A stretch of DNA of 64,000 bases from Methanooceanicella nereidis (GCF_021023085.1 NZ_PGCK01000001.1:297851-361850), one strand, 5' to 3'. Shown: positions 38,881 to 47,815, counted from the stretch's first letter. The notes: generated by a model from the letters alone, not told the origin. Translations and numbers: made by a program.

Positions 38881-39621
38881 ATGTTTAAGGCAATAATTAA
38901 TGCTGATGTCTTTAAAGATGCCATAGAAGCGGTCTCGACTCTGGTAGACGAGGCTAAGTTCAGGATAAATGCTGATGGCATTTCCGCAAGGGCTGTTGAC
39001 CCGGCCAACGTTGCGATGGTGGCCTTCGACCTGAACGCAAAGGCATTCGAGTCGTATGAAGCGACTGAAGGCGAGATAGGGGTCGACCTGGCAAGGCTGA
39101 TGGACATCCTCGGCATGGCATCGAAGGACGACCGCATAGAGTTAAGCCTTAACGAAGAGACCAGAAAGCTCGAGATCCGTACAGGAGGGCTCGCATATAC
39201 CCTATCGCTTCTTGACCCGAGCTCGATAAGAAAAGAGCCGAAAGTGCCCAACCTGGAGCTCCCCGCGAAGATCGTGCTGAATGGCGCGGATATGAAAAGA
39301 GCGGTCAAGGCAGCGGAAAAAGTATCGGACCACATGGCCCTCGGGGTCGCCGGCAAGACTTTCTACGTGGAAGCCGAGGGTGACCTTGATAAAGTGCGCC
39401 TGGACATACCGGAATCGAACCTCATATCGATACAGGCAAGCTCCGACGTTAGGTCGTTATTCTCTCTGGACTACCTGAATGACCTGGCGAAGTCACTGGG
39501 TAAAGCTGAAAGCGTCTCTATAGACCTTGGTTCGGACTACCCGGTAAAGTTCAACTTTAATATCGCAGGCGGCAACGGTAGCGTAACCTACCTGCTCGCA
39601 CCGAGGATCGAATCTGATTAA
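38881..39621 (+). CDS. pcn: DNA polymerase sliding clamp PCNA
   Basis: A 246-aa clamp that forms a trimeric ring holding polymerases and nucleases on DNA. Recognisable stretches are MFKAIINADVFKDAIEAVST, VGVDLARLMDILGMA-like (EIGVDLARLMDILGMASKDD) and YLLAPRIESD at the C-terminus. The interdomain connector and C-terminal loop that bind PIP boxes are intact. The upstream GTATAGTTTAGGTGATATC gives a GGTGAT ribosome-binding site. A hairpin terminator follows. Confidence 0.96.
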   Translation: MFKAIINADVFKDAIEAVSTLVDEAKFRINADGISARAVDPANVAMVAFDLNAKAFESYEATEGEIGVDLARLMDILGMASKDDRIELSLNEETRKLEIRTGGLAYTLSLLDPSSIRKEPKVPNLELPAKIVLNGADMKRAVKAAEKVSDHMALGVAGKTFYVEAEGDLDKVRLDIPESNLISIQASSDVRSLFSLDYLNDLAKSLGKAESVSIDLGSDYPVKFNFNIAGGNGSVTYLLAPRIESD

Positions 39622-39639
39622 GACTTATTAAGAAGATAA

Positions 39640-39660
39640 CAGTCCATGTTTCATGGACTG
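39640..39660 (+). terminator. Terminator hairpin after pcn
   Basis: CAGTCCATG pairs perfectly with CATGGACTG over a 3-nt loop, followed by CATACTATTTTTC. It is 19 bp past the pcn stop. Confidence 0.6.
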
Positions 39661-39674
39661 CATACTATTTTTCA

Positions 39675-39860
39675 TCAGCTTTTTCGGATTTCAGTCTCTT
39701 TTCCTTTCTCTATGAGCTCGCGGACGCGCTGGCCGCCCTTTAACCCCCCCTTGTGCCCGATCATTTCATAGAACTTGCGATCGTGGCTCTTTGAGGTTGA
39801 CAGGCCGCCTTTTCTACCGGCATCCTTGACACTCATACTTCCTTTCTTTTCCGTTTCCAT
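39675..39860 (-). CDS. KGG-repeat (Con-10/GsiB-like) stress protein
   Basis: A protein of about 61 aa with two glycine/lysine motifs, DAGRKGGLSTSK and IGHKGGLKGGQRVREL, the KGG signature found in general stress and desiccation proteins such as GsiB and fungal Con-10. It is hydrophilic, charged and has no signal. The start is uncertain: ATG 39872, 39860 or 39833 are all in frame. Its role is probably protective, but only the motif supports this. Confidence 0.75.
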   Translation of the reverse strand: METEKKGSMSVKDAGRKGGLSTSKSHDRKFYEMIGHKGGLKGGQRVRELIEKGKETEIRKS

Positions 39861-40060
39861 CCTCCTGACCATATTATCACTAAAGTATCATAGGCAGTCT
39901 ATTAAAATTAAAATGACCCCAAAAAAAAGCAAAAACAAGATAGTTGATTGAAGCCCAATAAAACATATAAGCATGGTAAAATAATATCAATCATAGCTTA
40001 TAGGACGGTCGTAATTATCATCGATACTGCCTGTCAGGCTTAGCAGCATGGGAAAAGAAT

Positions 40061-41155
40061 ATGGACGTCATCACATTCGCAAAGTACCCGTTCTTGCAGG
40101 AATCATCGCTTTACGTTAAGGAAAAAGGATATTCCATGGACAGCATAGTGAACGGAAGGGCTTTCGAGAGAGTAAGGGCAAGAGGGAAAATGCGTGTGCT
40201 CAGCGCGATATCGGGAGAGAGCCCGAAGACTGAGGAGTTGCCGGAGCCTGAGATCGAACTGCTGACATACCCTGTGTCAAAGATGATCATTTCCGTTATT
40301 GGGGACCAATACCTATCAAAGCGCTATGCGCTGTGGGAATCGAAACGTGCCCATGATTTCCTCATGACCGAGAATGACGAGACCATAGTCGCCGTCGGCA
40401 GGGAGTTCGGGATTAACACGCGCATGGACGGCAGGTATTTTATATTACATTTTACGGACTACCTGAGATATTCAGCGACCATTAAGGACATGAAATGGAA
40501 GCTCATCAATAAAAAGATGATCTCAGGCATGGTATATGTAGAAAAAAGCGTTTATGCGAGGCTTCTGGAAGAGGCTGTCAGGGAGAGAATATACTCCACG
40601 CTGTTCGTCGATCCGCCCAAAGGCCTTGATGTCGCCCTTGCGCCGTATGTCTCTGAGGTAAAGGCAGCGCTGGATAAGCTCAAGAGCGAGAAAAGCATGG
40701 TGACCGACGGCGAGGTCAGCCAGGGAGAGTTCCCGCCATGCATGAAATACCTTTTATCCGAACTTCAGAAAGGTGTCAACCTCCCGCATACGGCAAGGTT
40801 CGCCCTAACATCGTTCCTGGCCAACATAGGCCTGAACAAAGATGAGATAATGGACCTGTACAGGATGGCCCCCGATTTCAGGGAAGACCTGACAAGGTAC
40901 CAGGTTGAGCATATAACGGGCTCTGCCGGCACCGAATACACGGCGCCTTCCTGCAAGACCATGATGACCTACGGTAACTGCTATGGTAAGAACAGGATGT
41001 GCGAATGGGTCACTCATCCTCTGTCGTATTACAGAAAAGCCATCATGAGAAAGAAGAAAAACCTGGAAGGTTTAAAGCCTTCGGATAAAAAAGACATGCC
41101 TGTTGAAGTATCTTCGACTGACGGCGGAGAGCGGAAAAAGGAAAATAATGAATAA
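40061..41155 (+). CDS. priL: DNA primase large subunit PriL
   Basis: A 364-aa regulatory subunit that works with PriS to make primers. The C-terminal Fe-S domain has its four cysteines, C227 (PPCMKYLLSE), C298 (PSCKTM), C307 (GNCYGKN) and C314 (RMCEWVTHP). The N-terminal helical part begins FAKYPFLQESSLYVKEKG. A charged tail of about 35 residues follows the last helix. PriS is not in this window. It converges with the flavodoxin gene, with only 8 bp between stops. Confidence 0.94.
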   Translation: MDVITFAKYPFLQESSLYVKEKGYSMDSIVNGRAFERVRARGKMRVLSAISGESPKTEELPEPEIELLTYPVSKMIISVIGDQYLSKRYALWESKRAHDFLMTENDETIVAVGREFGINTRMDGRYFILHFTDYLRYSATIKDMKWKLINKKMISGMVYVEKSVYARLLEEAVRERIYSTLFVDPPKGLDVALAPYVSEVKAALDKLKSEKSMVTDGEVSQGEFPPCMKYLLSELQKGVNLPHTARFALTSFLANIGLNKDEIMDLYRMAPDFREDLTRYQVEHITGSAGTEYTAPSCKTMMTYGNCYGKNRMCEWVTHPLSYYRKAIMRKKKNLEGLKPSDKKDMPVEVSSTDGGERKKENNE

Positions 41156-41163
41156 ATTAGAGT

Positions 41164-41610
41164 TCAGTTCGCCTTCAGTTTTTCTGCGAACTCTCTTGCG
41201 CTTTTAAGGTCGCCCTCGTTCGGCCTGTCTTTATTGATGCCGCCGACCAGTTTAAGGGGGCCGACAGTGTCCCAGCCTTTACACACGAACTCCCCGGTGA
41301 CCCGTAAGCCTTTATCGGCCAGCATTTTTTTCATAGCATCATGGTACTTGTATTCACCGCTGCCGCTGGTAGAGAAGACAAAAGCCTTTTTATTGAGCGC
41401 AGGCATCTTTTCCACGAACACGACCAGGTTCTTATGCATCTTGCCCATGAATATGCCCGAGCCGAACCCTATCAGGTCATATCCTTCCAGTGTCCTGACA
41501 TCCGCCTCTGAAGGCTTTAATACTTCAGCTCCGATCACTGAGGCTATCTCCGCTGCCACCTTTGCAGTATTGTTATGATGTACTGATTCGCATAGTATCA
41601 ATGTCTTCAT
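41164..41610 (-). CDS. Flavodoxin
   Basis: A 148-aa FMN-binding flavodoxin-like protein. The start MKTLILCESVHHNNTAKVAA resembles the phosphate loop, and LIGFGSGIFMGKMHKNLVVF and VFSTSGSGEYKYHDAM are the flavin-contacting loops. The family includes electron carriers and menaquinone-dependent protoporphyrinogen oxidase-like proteins. It is two bases from the TetR gene, in the same direction, so TetR likely controls it. Confidence 0.88.
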   Translation of the reverse strand: MKTLILCESVHHNNTAKVAAEIASVIGAEVLKPSEADVRTLEGYDLIGFGSGIFMGKMHKNLVVFVEKMPALNKKAFVFSTSGSGEYKYHDAMKKMLADKGLRVTGEFVCKGWDTVGPLKLVGGINKDRPNEGDLKSAREFAEKLKAN

Positions 41611-41612
41611 TA

Positions 41613-42269
41613 TTATTGCCTCCTGTCTTTATCACAAGGTCTTTTTTCAATTGCACGCCTCATCATTTCTAGCGAATAACGAATGAGATCATCGTGACTT
41701 ACGCCCATCGTTTCAAGAGACTTTTTATCGGTCTCGGAAATGTCGATGACGCTTTCCGTCGATCTGATCAGGAACATAGCGGTCATCAGGGGATTAACGT
41801 CTTCCATAATAGAGCCGTCTGCAATGCCCGACCGTATGGAATCATACATGATCCCCATGCCGTCATCCGCCATTCTTTTTAGTTCGGCGGCAATAGCCTC
41901 GTCTATCATTTCCGGCTTGATGGTATCCGAGTACCGCATGAGGTTATAATAGTCGGGGTATTTTTTATAGAGATCCATGTATACAAATCCGGTTTCAAGT
42001 ATTTTTTCAAGCCCGGTCTTTTTCTTCGGGACACGTTTTTTGAACATCTCGTTCAATATCTTACAGCCCCTGATAGCGACTGCCGCGTAAAGTGACTCCT
42101 TATTCTTATAATACAGGTATAGCGTACCTTTTGCGAGCTCGCATTCTTTTGCGATGTTCCCCATTGTAACGTTATCATACCCTTTCGAAAAAAACAGCTT
42201 CTCGGCCGCATCTATGATCGTGTTACGCCGCTGCTCTTTTTCTCGCTCCTTTCTCCTGCTGGTCGCCAT
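41613..42269 (-). CDS. TetR/AcrR family transcriptional regulator
   Basis: A regulator of about 218 aa with a TetR helix-turn-helix (NTIIDAAEKLFFSKGYDNVT and ECELAKGTLYLYYKNKESLY) followed by a ligand-binding helical region. The start at 42269 (ATG GCG) is supported by GTGAT four bases upstream; in-frame ATGs at 42284 and 42302 fall on or next to the palindrome. The flavodoxin gene is directly downstream, suggesting it is the regulated target along with this gene. Confidence 0.92.
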   Translation of the reverse strand: MATSRRKEREKEQRRNTIIDAAEKLFFSKGYDNVTMGNIAKECELAKGTLYLYYKNKESLYAAVAIRGCKILNEMFKKRVPKKKTGLEKILETGFVYMDLYKKYPDYYNLMRYSDTIKPEMIDEAIAAELKRMADDGMGIMYDSIRSGIADGSIMEDVNPLMTAMFLIRSTESVIDISETDKKSLETMGVSHDDLIRYSLEMMRRAIEKRPCDKDRRQ

Positions 42270-42288
42270 ATGAATCACATTCATTATA

Positions 42289-42301
42289 TGACCATTGGTC
42301 A
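42289..42301. promoter_or_regulatory. Probable TetR operator
   Basis: TGACCATTGGTCA is a perfect inverted repeat of two 6-bp arms around one base, just upstream of the TetR start. A TATA-like TATTTAAATG (minus strand) lies about 28 bp further upstream, so a bound repressor would overlap transcription start. Confidence 0.65.
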
Positions 42302-42450
42302 TTTAATAACTCATAGTCATAATAAGTATTTAAATGTTTTGCAGTAAGGATATGCAGGGCGGTTTGGAATGCTGCCTTGAGATCAATTTTTATGTTCTGA
42401 ATGTTCTTGTGTTTTTATCATATAGATGACAGAAATGCTCGCCTATTTCA

Positions 42451-42555
42451 CCACGAAGCGCACTAATACGAACAAGGAACACAAAGGACTCTTTAAAAAA
42501 TTAGTATATTTTAAAATATTTTTGTGTTCCTTGTTCGCCTTCGTGCGCTCCCATG
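42451..42555. repeat. Dispersed intergenic repeat, locus 4 (hairpin form)
   Basis: CCACGAAGCGCACTAATACG at the left and TTGTTCGCCTTCGTGCGC at the right are inverted versions of the same repeat, with AACAAGGAACACAAAG and its complement inside. The loop is A/T-rich (42487-42517). Confidence 0.8.
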
Positions 42556-42620
42556 AAAAACTTTTAGATGGTCTCTTTTAAAATGGACATATTACATCTG
42601 TTCTGTGATCGAGTTCTGGC

Positions 42621-43167
42621 GTTGTGCCTGTCGGATGGCAGGTGGACACATAACCTCACAGAAACACGGAAACACAAAAATTTTTTATATGATCTTTTAA
42701 GGTCTCTAAATCACAAAAAATGCTCACCAAATCACAAAGGGCTCTAGTATCACCGTCAACGCGCTAAAGTCTCAAATGCTCGGCTTAATGCTCGAAGTGC
42801 TCTAAGTCACTAACGCTAAAACAAGACCCGAACATTCTCCAAGGACACGAAGGTTTAATATCCCGGTTTGTGTATCCCTGATCCATCAACAAGAGTATAT
42901 CGATCATGTAAGCGTCAACCGTGCAATTAGACCTTCGTGCCACTTGGAGAATGTTCGGGCCTTGTTTTAGCGTTGGTGACTTAGAGAGGTTAGTGCGTTG
43001 AGCCGAGCGTTAGAGGTGTTAGAGCGTTGACGGTGATACTGGAGCCCTTCGTGATTTGGTGAGTGAGCTTTTGGTGCTTTTTGAGCCCTTAAAAAATCAT
43101 ATAAAAAATTTTGTGTTTCCGTGTTTCTGTGAAATTACGTGTCTACCTGCCATCCGACAGGCATAAC
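42621..43167. repeat. 547-bp giant imperfect inverted repeat
   Basis: The left arm, 42621-42859, and right arm, 42926-43167, are complementary over about 240 nt, by eye around 80-85% matching, with a loop of about 66 nt. Matching landmarks include GCCTGTCGGATGGCAGGT at the outer end, CAGAAACACGGAAACACAAA, TAGTATCACCGTCAACGC and CCCGAACATTCTCCAAG near the loop. It has no open reading frame and no transposase. It lies in a 1.1-kb gap between TetR and the DHH protein, between two other repeat blocks. Confidence 0.9.
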
Positions 43168-43212
43168 CATAAAAAACTTCATCTCAAAGACCGGGTAAGT
43201 ACGACACGTTCT

Positions 43213-43290
43213 TTCATTCTTAAAACCTGAGCAATACCCCGCTCATCAAAGATTTCGTGGTAAACAAATTAGTGAACTTTCGAGCCCTTA
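43213..43290. repeat. Dispersed intergenic repeat, locus 5 (shared 48-bp module)
   Basis: The first 48 bases match 12404-12451 with two differences (core TTAAAACCTGAGCAA then CCCCGCTCATCAAAGATT). TTCGTGG and GAGCCCTTAGTGGT follow, as elsewhere in the family. Confidence 0.7.
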
Positions 43291-43378
43291 GTGGTAATGA
43301 AAACAGCTTATATGCCTTTGTACAGGGAGCGATCAAAATATTGATAAAAAATGAGAGATAGTACAGGTTGCCCGTTCT

Positions 43379-45487
43379 TCACACGGGCGCCTGGCCTATC
43401 TTATGGGTCAATGCATCGAGCACGTCTTTCCTCATGCCCTCGACGAACTTAATGGAGCCGACGACGAGGTGTCCTCCGCCGCTGACCCCTCCGCCCTTTA
43501 TCTCTTCGCGGAGTTCGCGGACCATCCTCGGGATGTTCATCTGGACGCCTCTAGACCTCAGCACTGCGAAGTCCGGGCCGAACCCGAGCGTCACTATCGG
43601 CTTGCCCTCATATTTCTTGCACATTAGATCGTGTATCTCACCCGTGGTCTTACCCGGCGCCGGGAACGTGAACTTATGGGCGAAATTCTCCACGTCTATG
43701 ACATGCAGGAGCGCACCGCTCGGAAGCTCCGCAGTCTTGACATGCGGCATAGAGGTCTCGAGCTGATTGGTTATCATCATGTTCGCCTGCTCATACAGTA
43801 GCTCTACAAGAGCCTTGTGACGGGCTTCGCTGTTAAAGTTAAGTATGTCGTTCACTATGCCCCTGCCGTCGTTATACCTTAGCCAGAACTGTTCGTAGTC
43901 CAGTGCAAGAGCGATCTTCTTAAGCTCATTCTCAGGGTACTTCTCCTGTACGAGCGCGAGATATTTTGCCCTCTCCGGAGCCTCTGACCTGTCCCCGACC
44001 GCGGCAACTGCGGCGAGATGCTTCACTTCATTCTCGACGTCAGGGTTGATCATCCTTGCAAGCTCGGTGCCCAGCATTCCTGCCGTGATGCCGAAATCGC
44101 CGCCCACATGGTAGGGGTTGACGTGACCTTTTACGTACTGGTCGACTATCTCGTCCGGGTGATGATGGTCCACGACGAGTAAGTCCAGGCCGTATACTTT
44201 CGCGTATTTATACGCGTCCATATCTTCTTCGGTGGACCCGTTGTCCATCAGCAGTATCAGCGGCATGGTCTGGCCGAACCTTTCATTATCCTCAAGCGCC
44301 ATGACCAGGTCCTTGTTTATGTCTTCAAGCTCATAGAACGGGGCCTTCGAGGGGGACCTGCCAAAGAAATGATACTCGGCATCCGTGTCGCCCTGCTTTT
44401 TGATAAGCGGAAGGCATGCCCTTTCGACCGCTACGCCGGCGCATATGCCGTCGGCGTCAGCATGATGCCTTACGACGATTGGCTGGGACTTTAAGATGGC
44501 GCGCCTTATCCTGTGAGCGACCTTCTCCATCTGAGGCCTGAGCTTTTCAAGCACTTCGCTTTCCACAAGGAATTCGACATGGGCGGGTTTAGCCCTTTCG
44601 TCTATCGCATTCTCTATGATGGTCTTTATCTCTGCCGCATCATCGCCGGCCAGTTTTTTCATATCAAGGACTTCGAGCTGCAAGCCGTTGTTGCGCATGG
44701 TGATCTCGCCGGTGACCCTAACGATGTCCTCCAGAGTGACGTCAGGGTAAGCTCTCATGCCGGCCTCTACGAACGCCGCGCATGATACTGTGCCGGTCTC
44801 TTCGGTGACCGTGAATATCGTTGGCCCGCTGGTCTGTTTTATCTGGACGACCTCACCGCTTACGGACACCAGCTTATTTACGAACTTATTGATGTCGCTG
44901 GCATTTGTCCTCGGAAGCTTCTTTTCGACTTCGATCAGCTTGAACTCGGTCACTTTATGGGGTATCAGATCGAAATTACCGTTTGGCTTTATCGTGTTGA
45001 TCTTTACCATTACCTCTTCGCCGGGCACGTATGGCTTACGGACGTTGCTGGAATGTATGAGACCTTTGGTCTGGTCGTTCAGGTTGACGAAAACGCCGAA
45101 ATCCGCCAGGTTAGCGACCTTTCCGAGATAGGTCTTGCCGATGTCAAGGTCGGATACGTCGCAGGCAGGGCCGAGCTTGAATACGGGACGCATGTCCCTG
45201 CAGTCCGCGCAAAGGTCGTATCCCGCCTTAAGAGGCTTGCCGCATACCTGGCAGCTGGAGAGCTTCCCTGTACCCGCACAGTCCTTGCATTTCTCGCGCA
45301 CCTGTATCTTGCCGCTGCCTTTGCATTTCGGGCAAAATCCGGAGAGCATCGCCTTGATGTCTTTTTCTTGCACGCTCATCAGGTTAACGCTTTTCGCCGC
45401 TTTGCCGGTCCCATCGCACTGCTCGCAGGTTTGTTCGTCTTTAATATGATAGCCTTTACCCAGGCATGTTGGACACTCAATACTCAT
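43379..45487 (-). CDS. DHH-family nuclease (archaeal RecJ/GAN-like) with DnaJ-type zinc finger, S1 and OB domains
   Basis: A 702-aa protein. Residues 1-60 have four CxxCxGxG repeats (CPTCLGKG, CEQCDGTG, CPKCKGSG, CKDCAGTG) like a DnaJ zinc finger, then a small ribbon (CQVCGKPL ... CADC). An S1 domain (about 118-180), an OB fold (about 200-275) and a DHH phosphoesterase core follow, with VRHHADADGICAG and VVDHHHPDEIVD. The C-terminal DHHA1 end has GGGHLVVGSIKF. GAN-type relatives act at replication forks or in RNA decay. The added Zn and S1 modules suggest nucleic-acid binding; the exact substrate is unknown. Confidence 0.92.
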   Translation of the reverse strand: MSIECPTCLGKGYHIKDEQTCEQCDGTGKAAKSVNLMSVQEKDIKAMLSGFCPKCKGSGKIQVREKCKDCAGTGKLSSCQVCGKPLKAGYDLCADCRDMRPVFKLGPACDVSDLDIGKTYLGKVANLADFGVFVNLNDQTKGLIHSSNVRKPYVPGEEVMVKINTIKPNGNFDLIPHKVTEFKLIEVEKKLPRTNASDINKFVNKLVSVSGEVVQIKQTSGPTIFTVTEETGTVSCAAFVEAGMRAYPDVTLEDIVRVTGEITMRNNGLQLEVLDMKKLAGDDAAEIKTIIENAIDERAKPAHVEFLVESEVLEKLRPQMEKVAHRIRRAILKSQPIVVRHHADADGICAGVAVERACLPLIKKQGDTDAEYHFFGRSPSKAPFYELEDINKDLVMALEDNERFGQTMPLILLMDNGSTEEDMDAYKYAKVYGLDLLVVDHHHPDEIVDQYVKGHVNPYHVGGDFGITAGMLGTELARMINPDVENEVKHLAAVAAVGDRSEAPERAKYLALVQEKYPENELKKIALALDYEQFWLRYNDGRGIVNDILNFNSEARHKALVELLYEQANMMITNQLETSMPHVKTAELPSGALLHVIDVENFAHKFTFPAPGKTTGEIHDLMCKKYEGKPIVTLGFGPDFAVLRSRGVQMNIPRMVRELREEIKGGGVSGGGHLVVGSIKFVEGMRKDVLDALTHKIGQAPV

Positions 45488-45710
45488 GATGATGACCTGT
45501 AAATTTTATTCTTTTACTATAATATCTAAGAGTTCTAAGAGATTTTATTACAAAATCCTTCCTGTTGTGCACACCTTCCGCAAAGATGGGAATGTGTGAA
45601 CGAGCACAATTGACGCGCTGATAGAATATCAACTTCACCCTAGAAATTAAAATCCCGTAAAAAAATTTTTATCATTTAGGGTTTAATATATTATTAACGG
45701 AGGCATAAGA

Positions 45711-45986
45711 TTGGCATCCATAAGCAACATGGAGAAAGAAGTACTGTTATACCTTAAAGCAGCACTGGCAAGAGAACAGCTGGACGGTGTAAGCGCAAGA
45801 GAGATCGCGGACAACATAGACGCCAGGATAGAGGACGTCATCGCTGCCAGCGAGAAACTGGAGGAGACCAACCTGGGCAACATCAGATCAAGAGAAGTCG
45901 AAAAGGACAGGGTAAAAGGGCTGGTCATTGAGATCACCAGCCAGGGCCTTCAATATCTGGCAAAAGAAGGTCTCGTGCCAAAATAG
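45711..45986 (+). CDS. Small winged-helix-like protein
   Basis: A 91-aa protein with MEKEVLLYLKAALAREQLDG, then VSAREIADNIDARIEDVIAA, arranged like a winged helix, and a C-terminal LVIEITSQGLQYLAKEG typical of the last wing and helix of small archaeal HTH proteins. TTG 45711 is taken as start because GGAGG lies 7 bases before it. It is probably a DNA-binding protein. No partner is adjacent; it is divergent from the DHH gene. Confidence 0.7.
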   Translation: MASISNMEKEVLLYLKAALAREQLDGVSAREIADNIDARIEDVIAASEKLEETNLGNIRSREVEKDRVKGLVIEITSQGLQYLAKEGLVPK

Positions 45987-46128
45987 GCTATTGGTGATCG
46001 ATAGAACCGTTTCTTTTTTGAAAGATATTTGATCCGTTAGATGAAAAGCTTATATTGTTATCGAATCCCCATATCCGATAATTTTATAATGAATGAGTAG
46101 CACTGTATTGCTGCTAGAACAAATTTTT

Positions 46129-46202
46129 GGGCCTGTGGTCTAGTCGGTTATGACGTCGCCTTCACACGGCGGAGGTCAGGGGTTCGAATCCCTTCGGGCC
46201 CA
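46129..46202 (+). tRNA. tRNA-Val(CAC)
   Basis: A 74-nt cloverleaf. The acceptor stem pairs GGGCCTG with CGGGCCC, the anticodon stem pairs TCGCC with GGCGG around TTCACAC, giving anticodon CAC (Val, GUG codons), and the T arm has the GGTTCGAAT loop. The discriminator base is A and CCA is not encoded. No intron is seen. Confidence 0.95.
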
Positions 46203-46348
46203 CTCATTTTTAATATTTTGTCACGATCATGGTTTGATTTTTCATTGCCGTTTTGAAAATTATCCGCTTTTTTATAAATATTAATATTATTATCGAGCAA
46301 GCGGTTACCACAGAAGAGCATATATAGGATTGGGTAAAATGAAATTAA

Positions 46349-46729
46349 GTGATTGAATTGAACACAGAGCCAGATAGTAACTATTTAAAACTGTATATTA
46401 AGCAGTTATATAAAAAATACTTTACATCTGATTCGGGTGGAAGTAACGTTTTAATGATAGCCCTCCTTCTGGCGACCATCATTTTCTTACCAATATGGCT
46501 TCCCGTGGGCTGCATTTGCTCTCCGGTATGGGTCCCGGTCATCTTCATAGTCTCGATGATGAAAAAGAATAAGCCGGTGATAAACAGTGATGAAGATTCT
46601 GCAAGGAATGAGCTTGAAAGGACCTTGAGGGAACAGGTAAAGATCGAGGAAGAATCGGTGAGAGAAGCCTATAAGGATCTCGAGGGAGACGATAAGTTCG
46701 AAAAAGCCAGGAATTTTAACAGGTGGTAG
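46349..46729 (+). CDS. Small membrane protein, hypothetical
   Basis: A 126-aa protein. Residues about 33-70 form two close membrane segments or one hairpin (VLMIALLLATIIFLPIWLPV, then SPVWVPVIFIVSMM). The remaining C-terminal half is highly charged and helical (RNELERTLREQVKIEEESVR). I recognise no family. It starts with GTG 46349; no clear Shine-Dalgarno sequence is present. Confidence 0.6.
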   Translation: MIELNTEPDSNYLKLYIKQLYKKYFTSDSGGSNVLMIALLLATIIFLPIWLPVGCICSPVWVPVIFIVSMMKKNKPVINSDEDSARNELERTLREQVKIEEESVREAYKDLEGDDKFEKARNFNRW

Positions 46730-46864
46730 GCGCGAGAAACTCACGCCATCTCGAGCGGATATGCCGATCAGATCATGGGAATGATCGTTTAGACGACGCG
46801 CCCGGTTTTATAAGGACCTGAAAAGTAATATGTATACGCCGGTTTATCCCGGCGGCCGATCATA

Positions 46865-47815
46865 TCATTCCTTCATCAGATCCTTTTTAACGCATTCTGC
46901 CCCGCAATCCTCGCATTTACATCTTTCCCCGCACGGCTCCACATGGATCAGGACGCTGGCCCTCGGGAACCTTTCCTTGACGTCTTTTTCAATGTGGTCC
47001 GCAAGGCCATGTGCTTCCTCGACGCTGGATCCCCTTGAGACTACCAGGTGAAGATCGACAAACCTGTCAGAACCCGCCTTTCTTGTGCGAAGATTATGGA
47101 ACCCTACGAACTGGCTCGAATGGTCGCTTATGATCTTCCTGATCTCTTCCTCTTCTTCTGCCGGCAGTTTTGTGTCTAAAAGGTCGGTAACGGACTTGAT
47201 TGTCAGCTCGAAAGCGGCCTTAAGTATGAACAGAGCCACTATTATGGCTATGACCGGGTCAAGTATCGCAATGCCCGACAGTTTTATCACAACAAGCCCG
47301 GCGAATACCCCCAGCGATGTAAGCACATCTGTCCTCAGATGCCATGCATCGGCCTCGAGCGCGATGCTCTCGGTCTTCTTTGCCGTTTGCATAAGTTTTT
47401 GGGATACGAAGAAGTTCACTATGGCCGATACCAGCATTACCGCTATACCAAGTGTCACATCTTCCATCTCTACGCCATATGTGATCTTCGTGTATGCCTC
47501 TTTAATGATCAGAGCGGCCGCGACGAATATCAGTATCGCCTCTATCGTCCCGGACAGGTTCTCTATCTTACCGTGCCCGAAGGCATGCTCCCTATCGGGC
47601 GGCATGCTGGATTTTCTTACCGAAAAATAGGCTATCATCGCCGCCACAAGATCGATACCGGAGTGTATAGCCTCTGATAAAACACTTACTGAACCTATCA
47701 TCAGCCCCACTGTCAGTTTCATGAACACGAGCAGCGTGTTCGAAATGATAGATAAGCGGGCTGTACTTGTCTTTTCTTTATTCAAAGCATCAATGTCAGA
47801 ATTTATGTTAACCAT
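46865..47815 (-). CDS. Cation diffusion facilitator (CDF) transporter with cysteine-rich tail
   Basis: A 316-aa transporter expelling divalent metals such as Zn, Fe or Cd by proton exchange. Six membrane segments precede a cytoplasmic C-terminal domain. The HSGIDLVAAMIAYFSVRKSS and WHLRTDVLTSLGVF segments hold the HxxxD metal site, and DREHAFGHGKIENL is the family loop. Unusually, the C-terminus ends with CGERCKCEDCGAECVKKDLM, with six cysteines in a short stretch, suggesting an added metal-binding site. It stands alone. Confidence 0.93.
   Translation of the reverse strand: MVNINSDIDALNKEKTSTARLSIISNTLLVFMKLTVGLMIGSVSVLSEAIHSGIDLVAAMIAYFSVRKSSMPPDREHAFGHGKIENLSGTIEAILIFVAAALIIKEAYTKITYGVEMEDVTLGIAVMLVSAIVNFFVSQKLMQTAKKTESIALEADAWHLRTDVLTSLGVFAGLVVIKLSGIAILDPVIAIIVALFILKAAFELTIKSVTDLLDTKLPAEEEEEIRKIISDHSSQFVGFHNLRTRKAGSDRFVDLHLVVSRGSSVEEAHGLADHIEKDVKERFPRASVLIHVEPCGERCKCEDCGAECVKKDLMKE

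Noticed and set aside
42303..43378. Insertion sequence in the 1.1-kb gap
   Set aside because: No transposase frame, no target duplication seen, and the inverted repeat covers almost all of the element rather than only its ends.
45079..45502. Frames opposite the DHH gene start
   Set aside because: They are shadows of the zinc-finger region of the real gene on the other strand.
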